Assembly (NCBI GenBank): GCA_900472785.1
Contig: UCJH01000026.1
Location: 33,091 to 97,090 of the forward strand
Length of the DNA: 64,000 nt
Direction of reading: 5' to 3'
From: Hyphomicrobiales bacterium
GTDB taxonomy: Bacteria > Pseudomonadota > Alphaproteobacteria > Rhizobiales > Rhizobiaceae
Below, one piece after another: positions 40,274 through 47,789 of this stretch. The stretch's first letter is position 1. Each line of letters starts with the position of its first letter. The notes under the pieces are model-generated. The model worked only from the letters and a program-made list of their open reading frames with translations, did no database searches and was not told the origin of the DNA. The translations under genes were made by a program, and so were the position numbers.

Positions 40274-41359
40274 TCAGTTCGCGGCCGTCACCGTAAATCC
40301 GTCCTTGCGCAGCAGTTCGATCACGCCTTCCGCGCCCGGCAGGTGCAAGGCGCCCACCGCCATGAAGGCGTTGCCGCCGTCGAGAATCGGCTTGGCACGG
40401 CTCGCCATCACCTTGTTGCGGTCGATGATGATGCGCTGCTCGAAATCGGCATAGCCCGCATCGCTGGTTACGCTTTTTTCTTCCGAAACCGCCTTCATCA
40501 TCGGCATGATCATGCCGATGTCGCCGGAGAGATAGAGGTCGGTGGTGGTCGACATCACGTCATTGATGGTTTCGCCGAGCGCCAGCGTTTCAATCAGGGC
40601 GTCGAGATGAAAGGCGATCGGCAGCGCATCCATGGCCTTCAGCTGCTCGACGAGCGTCTCAAGCCCCTTCAGCGACTTGCCATTCGCCAAGGCCTCTTCG
40701 GCCAGTTTCTTGTCGAGGAACGAAGCGCCGGCTGCCTTGCGGCTCATTTCGCAGGCGGGCAGGGCAACGAAACTGGCAATCATCCACGGTTTCATCCGGG
40801 CGACCAGCGGCAGGGGAATGCCACGCGCCTTCAGGTCGGCCGCAAGCTTCTGTTCCTGGCTGTCGTCGAGAAAGTCCTTGATGCTCTTGCCGTCGGCAAA
40901 CATCGTCAGGTCCGGCCGCATCATCAAGGCTGCCGCCGCCTTGCGGTCGTCGACGATCTCGTCGGATTCGACGATCACCGTTGCAGCCTGTGCATAGGCC
41001 GCGTCCGCACCCTGCGGCATGGCCAGCACGCGCGGATCGGTCATATGCATGGTGCCGAGCAGATAGGAGGGTTCCACGCCGGCCTTCTCGATCTTCCAGA
41101 AGATGCCTTTACCGTTGGGGGTCGCCGCCGCTTCTTTTTCGAGCGCTGCAAATTTTACGGGATCGGACGTTTTGAAGCCGGTCACGAGGTTCCTGCCGCC
41201 GCAGGCGGCGTCCTCGGCTCTTGCCGGCAAAACCGACAACAGGACGGCGATCAGGCTGGCGGCCAGCGCCATGGGCAACGCCGCCATCAGCCAGAACAGG
41301 CCGTCGCCGGCTCTGGCTGCAAGGGCGCGCATCGGCAGTGCCATCTGTTGCATTGTCAT
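40274..41359 (-). CDS. TraB/GumN-family protein
   Basis: Protein of 361 residues with an N-terminal hydrophobic segment (about 20-48) ending in ARAED, likely a signal or anchor. The TraB/PrgY/GumN motif LLGTMHMTDPRV (GTMH) is near residues 101-112, and a second glycine-histidine motif FMAVGALHLPG lies near the C-terminus. The family is thought to include metalloproteases acting in the envelope; the substrate is unknown. A shorter start at one of the in-frame Met codons is possible. Confidence 0.82.
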   Translation of the reverse strand: MTMQQMALPMRALAARAGDGLFWLMAALPMALAASLIAVLLSVLPARAEDAACGGRNLVTGFKTSDPVKFAALEKEAAATPNGKGIFWKIEKAGVEPSYLLGTMHMTDPRVLAMPQGADAAYAQAATVIVESDEIVDDRKAAAALMMRPDLTMFADGKSIKDFLDDSQEQKLAADLKARGIPLPLVARMKPWMIASFVALPACEMSRKAAGASFLDKKLAEEALANGKSLKGLETLVEQLKAMDALPIAFHLDALIETLALGETINDVMSTTTDLYLSGDIGMIMPMMKAVSEEKSVTSDAGYADFEQRIIIDRNKVMASRAKPILDGGNAFMAVGALHLPGAEGVIELLRKDGFTVTAAN

Positions 41360-41466
41360 TCTGGTCTCCCGGCGGTCTTCTGGTCGAATTTTATCGCACC
41401 GACCCTATCGGCTGAAGCCTGAGGGGGCGTTTAACAAAGATGGTTAATCCTGTTTGCCGGCAACAT

Positions 41467-42402
41467 TCAAGCGCGGGGATGGGCCTTGTCGTAGATCTCC
41501 AGAAGCCGCGCCGAATCGACGCCGGTATAGACCTGCGTGGTCGACAGGCTGGCATGGCCGAGCAGTTCCTGGATGGTGCGCAGGTCGCCGCCGCCGGCCA
41601 GCAGATGGGTGGCGAAGGAATGGCGCAGTGCATGCGGTGTCGCGGTATCCGGCAGCCCGAGTGCACCGCGCAGCTTCTGCATGTCGCGCTGGATGATCGC
41701 CGGCTGCAGCTTGCCGCCACGGGCGCCGCGAAACAGCGGCTTGTCAGCGGCGAGGTGATAGGGGCAGAGTGTGCGGTAGGCCTTCACCGCCTCGATCGCC
41801 GGGCCGATCAGCGGCACGATCCGGGTCTTGCCGCCCTTGCCGTTGATCCTGAGTGCGGTCGGCGTCCCTTCGAAATCGGCTGGTGTCAGGTCAAGCGCCT
41901 CGGAGATACGCAGCCCGCAGCCGTAGAGCAGGGTCAGCACCGTCGCATTGCGGGTGGCGATCCAAGGCTCGTCGTTGAGCTGGGCCTCGGTGGTCACGAC
42001 GTTCAGTGCGTCCCGGTCGGTCAGCGGTTTCGGCAGCGATTTCGATTGTTTTGGCGAGCGCACGGCGGAGGCGCCGGCGGCATTGGCAAGCCCTTTCTTT
42101 TCCAGATGCCGAAGAAAGGAGCGCAGGCCGGCAAGGCCGCGGCCGAGCGTGCGGGCGCCGGCGCCATCGCGACGGCGGGCGGCGAGGAAACCGCGCAGGT
42201 CGCCGGGGCGCAGCGCATGGATATCGGAAAGCTTTGCCGGGCCGGCGAGGTGGCCCGTCAGGAATGTCAGGAATTGCCGGCTGTCGCGCTCATAGGCCTC
42301 CACAGTCTTGTCCGACAGCCGGCGCTCCTGCGCGAGGCTGTCGAGCCAGCGTTGTCGCTCGCTCATGAGTTCCGAATTGCCGATCACCAGGAGTTCGTTC
42401 AC
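41467..42402 (-). CDS. xerC: Site-specific tyrosine recombinase XerC
   Basis: Recombinase of 311 residues. It has an N-terminal SAM-like core-binding domain and a C-terminal catalytic domain with R (YGCGLRISEAL), H-x-x-R (HALRHSFATHLL), H (LLGHASLSTTQVY) and the nucleophilic Y in the same stretch. It resolves chromosome dimers at dif with XerD. The match to XerC rather than another tyrosine recombinase rests on length and lone chromosomal context. Confidence 0.9.
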   Translation of the reverse strand: MNELLVIGNSELMSERQRWLDSLAQERRLSDKTVEAYERDSRQFLTFLTGHLAGPAKLSDIHALRPGDLRGFLAARRRDGAGARTLGRGLAGLRSFLRHLEKKGLANAAGASAVRSPKQSKSLPKPLTDRDALNVVTTEAQLNDEPWIATRNATVLTLLYGCGLRISEALDLTPADFEGTPTALRINGKGGKTRIVPLIGPAIEAVKAYRTLCPYHLAADKPLFRGARGGKLQPAIIQRDMQKLRGALGLPDTATPHALRHSFATHLLAGGGDLRTIQELLGHASLSTTQVYTGVDSARLLEIYDKAHPRA

Positions 42403-42540
42403 GCTCTTGCCTGCAGTCTTGAAAAATATGCCTTCACTCTGGGGGCTGCACGTTATGTTTTTGCTAACACCATCTTGGAATCTGTCATTCCCGGATCATA
42501 TTCAACTGGCATAGCAGGGGCAGATGAAGCGGAAAGTTCC

Positions 42541-43467
42541 ATGGCAAGACGGGATCAGGCAACCGGTTTCGCGCACTTCGCAGAAGCGATCGCGCTGGTC
42601 TCCCAGGGCCAGCCGGGCCATATCGTCGATACGCTGATTGCCGAGCGCGGGCGCAAGATCGCCACCCATCCCCTCTGGCCGGTGATGCGGCCGTTTATCT
42701 ACACGCTGCTCAATTACCGCAAGGCAATCGAGTTCGCCGATTCCGTTTCCAATATGCCCGGCTTCCAGGCCTTCGAGCACCTGAGCAGCCTCCTGTCGCT
42801 GGATGTGCGCGTGCGTCATGCCGAGCGGATTCCGCAAAAAGGAGGCTTCCTGCTCGTCAGCAACCACCCGACGGGCATTGCCGACGGCATCGCGGTCTTC
42901 GATCTCCTGAAAACCCGCCGCCCCGACATGATGTTCTTTGCCAATCGCGATGCCATCCGGGTCAATCCACGCTTCGTTGAAATGGTCATCCCCGTCGAAT
43001 GGCGCGAGGAGTACAAGAGCAAGCTGAAGGCGCGCGAGACGCTGCAGGTGACCAACCGGGCGATCAGCGAGGCAAAGGCGACCGTACTTTTCCCCTCCGG
43101 CCGCATCGCCTACTGGGCGGACGGCAGGCTGAACGAACGCCCCTGGAAAACCTCCGCCGTCGGTTTTGCCCGCAAGTACAACCTGCCGATCCTGCCCGTC
43201 CACATGACGGCGCGCAATTCCGGCCTGTTCTACTGGTTTGCCAAATGGTCGACCGAACTGCGCGACATGACGGTGTTCCACGAGCTTCTGAACAAGAAGG
43301 GCGACATCTTCGATTTCACCATCGGCAACCTCATTCCGCCCGAAGCCCTGGACGGCGATCCGGCCGATGTAACCCGGATGCTGGAGCGGCACACGGTCTT
43401 CGATCTGGCACGGGATGGCGATGCGCCCTTCCTGTCCCCGGTTCCGTCACCGGAGATGATCGGCTAA
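42541..43467 (+). CDS. Lysophospholipid acyltransferase-like protein
   Basis: Protein of 308 residues. It has the acyltransferase active-site block SNHPTGIADG (H then five residues then D, the spacing seen in the COG3176-like group), then FPSGRIAYWADG, which matches the F/P-EG substrate block, and VGFARKYNLPILPVH. It probably acylates a glycerol-phosphate or ornithine-type acceptor at the membrane; the exact substrate is unknown. The start at 42541 is a choice, since the frame stays open upstream through the opposite-strand xerC. Confidence 0.75.
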   Translation: MARRDQATGFAHFAEAIALVSQGQPGHIVDTLIAERGRKIATHPLWPVMRPFIYTLLNYRKAIEFADSVSNMPGFQAFEHLSSLLSLDVRVRHAERIPQKGGFLLVSNHPTGIADGIAVFDLLKTRRPDMMFFANRDAIRVNPRFVEMVIPVEWREEYKSKLKARETLQVTNRAISEAKATVLFPSGRIAYWADGRLNERPWKTSAVGFARKYNLPILPVHMTARNSGLFYWFAKWSTELRDMTVFHELLNKKGDIFDFTIGNLIPPEALDGDPADVTRMLERHTVFDLARDGDAPFLSPVPSPEMIG

Positions 43468-43476
43468 ATCTGGTTG

Positions 43477-44610
43477 ATGCAGATTCGCTCCATGTTCGCC
43501 GCCAATTATCGTTCGCTGAAATCCATTCGCATGGACATGGCCGGCGTCAATTTGTTTATCGGCGAAAACGGCGTCGGCAAGTCCAATCTCTATCGTGCCC
43601 TGCAACTGGTCCAGGCCGCCGTGCGCGGCCAGCTCGCCCATGAAATCGCCCGCGAAGGCGGCATGGCCTCGGCGCTCTGGAGCGGCAAGCGGCGGAGCGG
43701 CGATCCGGTGCGGGTGAAGCTCGAGGTCGAGTTGCTGGATGAGGAGCGGGCGCTGAGTTTTCTCTATCGGGTGGAGGCCGGACTGAGGCCGCCAATAGAC
43801 GCCGCCGGTTTCGCCTTCGAGCCACAGGTGAAGGAAGAGGAGTTGCGGGTGGACGCCGGCCGGCCGGCGACGATGATGAAGCGTAAGGGGCCATTGATAG
43901 CCGTAAGAAATGGCGCTGGTCGGATGGAGGAATATCCTGAGCGGGCGCTGACATCTGAAACCGCCATCGCGCTTCTCGGTGATGCCGGCCACTACCCGGA
44001 AATCGGGACCTTCCGTCGAGCAGTAGATGGCTGGCGTTTTTTCCATGGGTTTCGGACCGATCGCGATTCGCCATTGCGCTCGCCCTGCCTTGCCGTCACC
44101 GCTACGATGCTGGATGAGGACGGGTCTAATCTTGCCGCCGTCTTTGCAACGCTCGCTCATACCCGCCAGGATACGGTCGACCTCGACCGGGCCGTCGCCG
44201 ATGCCTTGGGTGGCGCTCGGCTGGTGGTTCCAGACCCTCTGGAATTTGCAGAATTCTCGCTGGTCTTTCCTGATTTTCCACAACGCCAGTTTTCGCCGCG
44301 CGAGCTGTCGGATGGCCAGATGCGGTTTCTCGCCCTTGCCGGGGCGCTGCTCTCCTACCGCCGGCCACGCTTCATCGCGCTCAACGAACCGGAAACCAGC
44401 CTGCATCCCGACATGCTGCCGGCACTCGCGCAGATGATCGCGGTTGCCTCTGTCGACAGCCAGATCTGGATCGTCACCCATTCCGAAATCCTGGCGGCGG
44501 AAATACAGGCCCGCTGCGGTGTCCGCCCGAAGCGGGTCATCCGCAACGACGGCGCGACCTGGATCGAGGGGATGCGACTGACAGGAATGATGGACGACGA
44601 GGATGAGTGA
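43477..44610 (+). CDS. AAA-family ATPase (RecF/SMC-like, AAA_21)
   Basis: Protein of 377 residues. Walker A is FIGENGVGKSNLYRAL (about 28-43). A signature-like ELSDGQMRFLALAGAL and Walker B RFIALNEPETSLHP near 300-316 follow, then the H-loop VTHSEIL. This is a single-polypeptide ABC/SMC-type ATPase of the AAA_21 kind. No nuclease partner is visible nearby, so its role, possibly DNA-related, is not clear. The ATG at 43477 is preferred to the TTG at 43474. Confidence 0.8.
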   Translation: MQIRSMFAANYRSLKSIRMDMAGVNLFIGENGVGKSNLYRALQLVQAAVRGQLAHEIAREGGMASALWSGKRRSGDPVRVKLEVELLDEERALSFLYRVEAGLRPPIDAAGFAFEPQVKEEELRVDAGRPATMMKRKGPLIAVRNGAGRMEEYPERALTSETAIALLGDAGHYPEIGTFRRAVDGWRFFHGFRTDRDSPLRSPCLAVTATMLDEDGSNLAAVFATLAHTRQDTVDLDRAVADALGGARLVVPDPLEFAEFSLVFPDFPQRQFSPRELSDGQMRFLALAGALLSYRRPRFIALNEPETSLHPDMLPALAQMIAVASVDSQIWIVTHSEILAAEIQARCGVRPKRVIRNDGATWIEGMRLTGMMDDEDE

Positions 44611-44742
44611 GGCCGGCTCACTATCGAATGCGATCGGCCCGCTGGAAAAAGCCGACTGAAAACGCACGAAACGACGTCATCGAATTATTGACTGCAGGCT
44701 GCCGGGCATAATACCTCTGGTTGAATTCCTGCAGGACGAATC

Positions 44743-45690
44743 ATGAAGTTCCTTTGTATTATCATATGGGCGCTCTGCCTGCCGGTGACCTCTGCTGTTG
44801 CGCAGTCTGCGGAATCCGGCTCCTTGGAATGGGTGGCCTCAACGCAAGCCCTGTTTGCGGCGGATCGTGATCTCCTCGACGTCAAGCTGTCCGTCGATCG
44901 GATGGTCGATGCCTCGACCAATCCGGCGGCCGCCAAGACCCTGATCGACCGCATGGCCGCCGACGTGAAGGCCATGGCGGGGGAGGGGGCAAGGAGTGCC
45001 GAAAAGCTCGCGGCTCTGAAGCGGTATCTCTATGAGGGCGGCGCCTGGAACGGCAACCGGCCGTTTCAGTATGATCTCGACGATCCGCTCGGCGAGACGC
45101 CGGCCAACCGTCTGCTGCAACGCTACCTGACGACCCGGCGCGGCAATTGCATCACCATGCCGATCCTGTTCCTGGTGCTCGGCCAGCGCCTCGGGCTGTC
45201 GATGACGCTGGCCGAAGCCCCCTTGCATGTCTTCGTCAAATATACCGACGATGATGGCGCCGTCTGGAATCTGGAGCCCACCAGCGGCGGCGGCTTCACC
45301 CGCGATCTCTGGTAGCGGCAGAAACTGCCGATGTCGGACAAGGCGGTGACGAACGGCGTCTATCTACGGCCCTTGTCGCATGAAGAAGCCACGGCCGTCA
45401 TGGCCTCTTTTGTGGTGGAGCACCAGATCGAGGCAGGCTCTTTTGAGGAAGCCATCGCCGTCTCCGATGTTCTGCTGCGGCATTATCCCAGCTTCGCCTA
45501 TGGGCTGGTGAAGAAGGGCAGTGCCTATAGCGGCCTGCTGCGGCGGGAACTGGCGGGCAAATACACGCGAATGGAAGACATTCCGCCTGACCTGAAGGCC
45601 AAGGCCGACCGATGGTATGCAGCAAATATGGAGGCTTTCGCGCAGGCGGAAGCACTGGGGTGGCGACCGGACGACGGCCAGACGCAATAA
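44743..45690 (+). pseudogene. Transglutaminase-like/TPR protein interrupted by an amber codon
   Basis: Residues 1-190 (44743-45315) have a signal peptide (about 1-21, AQS) and a SirB1/transglutaminase-core domain. The nucleophile lies in RRGNCITMP and the His in APLHVFVKY. A TAG at 45313-45315 ends it just after TRDLW. The same frame continues without shift into RQKLPMSDKAVTNGVYL and a TPR-like C-terminal part to the stop at 45688-45690 (315 codons in all). One stop in an otherwise intact frame means a nonsense mutation, a sequencing error, or readthrough. A separate downstream gene starting at the ATG at 45331 is possible but its start has no good ribosome site. Confidence 0.75.
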
Positions 45691-45717
45691 CGATCTGATT
45701 CAAGTGGGGACTTGTTC

Positions 45718-46496
45718 ATGAAGTGCTTTTCCAGCGGGTTTCTCACCCGCATTCTCAGCCTGCTGCTGATCTGCAGCCTGCTTTCCGTGTCGTTTGGTTC
45801 GGCGACGAGCGCGCGGTTTATCCAACCAGATACTTGGGATCCGACAGTCCAAGGTGTCGGGACGAACCGCTATGCCTATGCGGGGAATGATCCGGTTAAT
45901 AAGAGCGATCCGAATGGGCATAATTGGGTCGCAGTTGTTAGGGGTATTATCACAGCAGCCGGCGCTTTATTTGGCGGAACGGAGCCGGGCAATACACCAG
46001 CTGACAAGAGTGACGTCGTGCATCAGAGCCCCGCCGAAACGGCTGGAGGGATGGTTGGCGGTGCCGCGTGGGCACTCTTGTCGGAAAGGCAGCAGGCGCT
46101 GGTGCACAAGAGCTCTTTGGCAAGAAAAAGGAAATCCAGAAACAGAGAACTGCTAGTTCACAACAAGCACCTCAGCCTCAAAGCTGGGCTGACCAAGTGC
46201 AATCAGACACGAATGGCAAAATCCCTGAAGAATGGGGAGGGCCGAATCCAAACAGGAAACCCGGCGGTCTTCGCTGGTCTGATCCAACAAACAAGGGCAA
46301 CGGAGTAAGAATTGATGAGGGAAATCCCAATGCGTCCAACCCATCGCAGCAGGTAGACCATGTGGTGATTAATAGCGGTGGAAGAATTATTGGTAGAGAC
46401 GGTTTACCCATACAAGGGGCCATCAAAAATGATCCGATTAATGCACACGTCCCTTATAGAGACTGGCTGGGTTGGCGGCACTGGAACAAGCCATGA
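45718..46496 (+). pseudogene. RHS-core remnant with frameshifted toxin domain
   Basis: The N-terminal frame (45718 on) encodes a signal peptide (about 1-31) joined directly to [11 protein letters not shown] and [21 protein letters not shown]. The latter are the last residues of an RHS-repeat-associated core; more than a thousand preceding codons are missing. Near 46060-46072 the coding frame shifts: the next frame reads [17 protein letters not shown] and then a toxin-type tail with [30 protein letters not shown] and HVPYRDWLGWRHWNKP up to the TGA at 46494-46496. A single deleted base would explain it. The tail's family name is not certain; nuclease activity is inferred. Base composition is AT-richer than the neighbours. 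Confidence 0.8.
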
Positions 46497-46882
46497 TTGA
46501 GATAAATTTACCTTCGATTAGAGCGCAGCTTTTGGATTTTCTGAAGGGTCTCTCCGATTACAGCTATCAGAAGGAAAACTGGCAAGTATTTCGCGAAGGC
46601 GTCAAAGAGTATGATGAACTAGACTACACGGTTCATTTTCTCTACGACGACACTGATCTCGCGAACGATCCATCATCTACAGTCGGGTACTATTTGTACG
46701 ACGATGACGAGGTCCAGGCGATACGCTCAATTGTTTCCGCAATCGAGGTCGTCTTCGAAAGATATGGGCTAGAACTGACGGACGCGGAATACATCGAAAA
46801 GCCTGAATGGATGCAAGTAGTTGAAGCTGCATCGAAGGCGTTGCCGATTTTCGAAGCAAATGGCGTCGGTTCTTTAGAATAA
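46493..46882 (+). CDS. SCO4402-family protein, probable immunity protein
   Basis: Protein of 129 residues whose ATG overlaps the toxin stop (ATGA). The blocks YQKENWQVF, DELDYTVHFLYDDTDLANDPSSTVGYYLYDDDE and EYIEKPEWMQVVEAA fit the SCO4402 family; shown here as VHFLYDDTDLA and VGYYLYDDDE. Members often follow polymorphic toxins and are thought to neutralise them. The protein is very acidic, usual for immunity proteins that bind a basic nuclease. It appears intact while the toxin in front of it is broken. AT-richer than neighbours, with rare codons such as ATA and AGA. Confidence 0.8.
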   Translation: MIEINLPSIRAQLLDFLKGLSDYSYQKENWQVFREGVKEYDELDYTVHFLYDDTDLANDPSSTVGYYLYDDDEVQAIRSIVSAIEVVFERYGLELTDAEYIEKPEWMQVVEAASKALPIFEANGVGSLE

Positions 46883-46999
46883 TTGCCAGAAACAACCTAT
46901 GAGTAGTACATCCCATACATTGCTTTATGAGATTGCTGATGGTCACCGTGGGTGAAGCATTTGATGGCTAGCTATTTGACGCTATTGCGCTGGCCAGAA

Positions 47000-47033
47000 G
47001 AAAGCCCTGCGATTATCTCGCAGGGCTTCTTTC
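47000..47033. terminator. Bidirectional terminator between the immunity gene and transaldolase
   Basis: AGCCCTGCG (47003-47011) pairs with CGCAGGGCT (47019-47027), loop ATTATCT, with T-rich sequence TCTTTC to the right and GAAGAAA to the left. It can end both converging genes. Confidence 0.85.
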
Positions 47034-47054
47034 ATTCGATGCTATCTCAACAGA

Positions 47055-47708
47055 TCAAGCAATCTTTTGCCCCGTCTTCGCCCAGTCGGCGAGGAAGGTG
47101 GCGAGGCCGGCGTCTGTCAGCGGGTGCTTGACGAGGGCCTTCAGCGTTGCCGGCGGGGCGGTGATGACGTCGGCGCCAATGAGGGCGGCTTCCTTGACGT
47201 GGTTGACCGTGCGGATCGAGGCGGCGAGAATTTCGGTCTCGTAGCCGTAATTGTCGAATATCTGGCGGATTTCGCGGATCAGCTCCATGCCGTCGAAGGC
47301 GATGTCATCGAGGCGGCCGACGAAGGGCGAGACGAAGGTGGCGCCGGCCTTGGCGGCAAGCAGGGCCTGGTTGGCCGAGAAGCACAAGGTCACGTTGGTC
47401 TGGTGGCCGTCCGAGGTCAGGTTCTTGCAGGCCTTGAGGCCGTCGAGCGTCAGCGGCAGCTTGATGCAGATGTTGTCGGCGATCTTCGAGATGACGGCCG
47501 CTTCCTTCATGATCGTCGCATAGTCGGTGGCGGCGACTTCGGCCGAAACCGGGCCTTCGACAATGCCGCAGATTTCCTTGGTGACTTCGAGGATGTTGCG
47601 CCCGGATTTCAGGATCAGCGATGGGTTGGTGGTGACGCCGTCGACGAGACCAAGGTCGTTCAGTTCCTTGATTTCGTTCACGTCGGCTGTATCAACAAAA
47701 AATTTCAT
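47055..47708 (-). CDS. tal: Transaldolase/fructose-6-phosphate aldolase (small type)
   Basis: Enzyme of 217 residues, the length of the small FSA/type-3B transaldolase class. It starts with [14 protein letters not shown] and has [13 protein letters not shown], the Schiff-base lysine in [15 protein letters not shown], and [24 protein letters not shown]. It acts in the pentose phosphate pathway. Whether it is a true transaldolase or an aldolase cannot be decided here. The start is 82 bases from priA, transcribed away. Confidence 0.93.
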   Translation of the reverse strand: MKFFVDTADVNEIKELNDLGLVDGVTTNPSLILKSGRNILEVTKEICGIVEGPVSAEVAATDYATIMKEAAVISKIADNICIKLPLTLDGLKACKNLTSDGHQTNVTLCFSANQALLAAKAGATFVSPFVGRLDDIAFDGMELIREIRQIFDNYGYETEILAASIRTVNHVKEAALIGADVITAPPATLKALVKHPLTDAGLATFLADWAKTGQKIA

Positions 47709-47789
47709 GGCTCTCTCCCTTGGGACGCGCGGGCTGCTTTGGTGTTTCGGGGTTTTCTTTATCGCAATCCGAAGGCAAGGTCACGGCCG

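Noticed and set aside
41431..41447. TTAA-N9-TTAA upstream of the TraB/GumN gene
   Set aside because: Spacing is 9, not 7, so it does not match the CtrA consensus.
41440..42540. In-frame extension of the acyltransferase through xerC
   Set aside because: It reads antisense to a conserved recombinase; the acyltransferase-like part starts at about 42541.
45331..45690. Separate gene of 119 codons after the transglutaminase-like gene
   Set aside because: It is in frame with the upstream gene across one TAG and has no good ribosome site, so one interrupted gene is simpler; kept as an alternative in the feature note.
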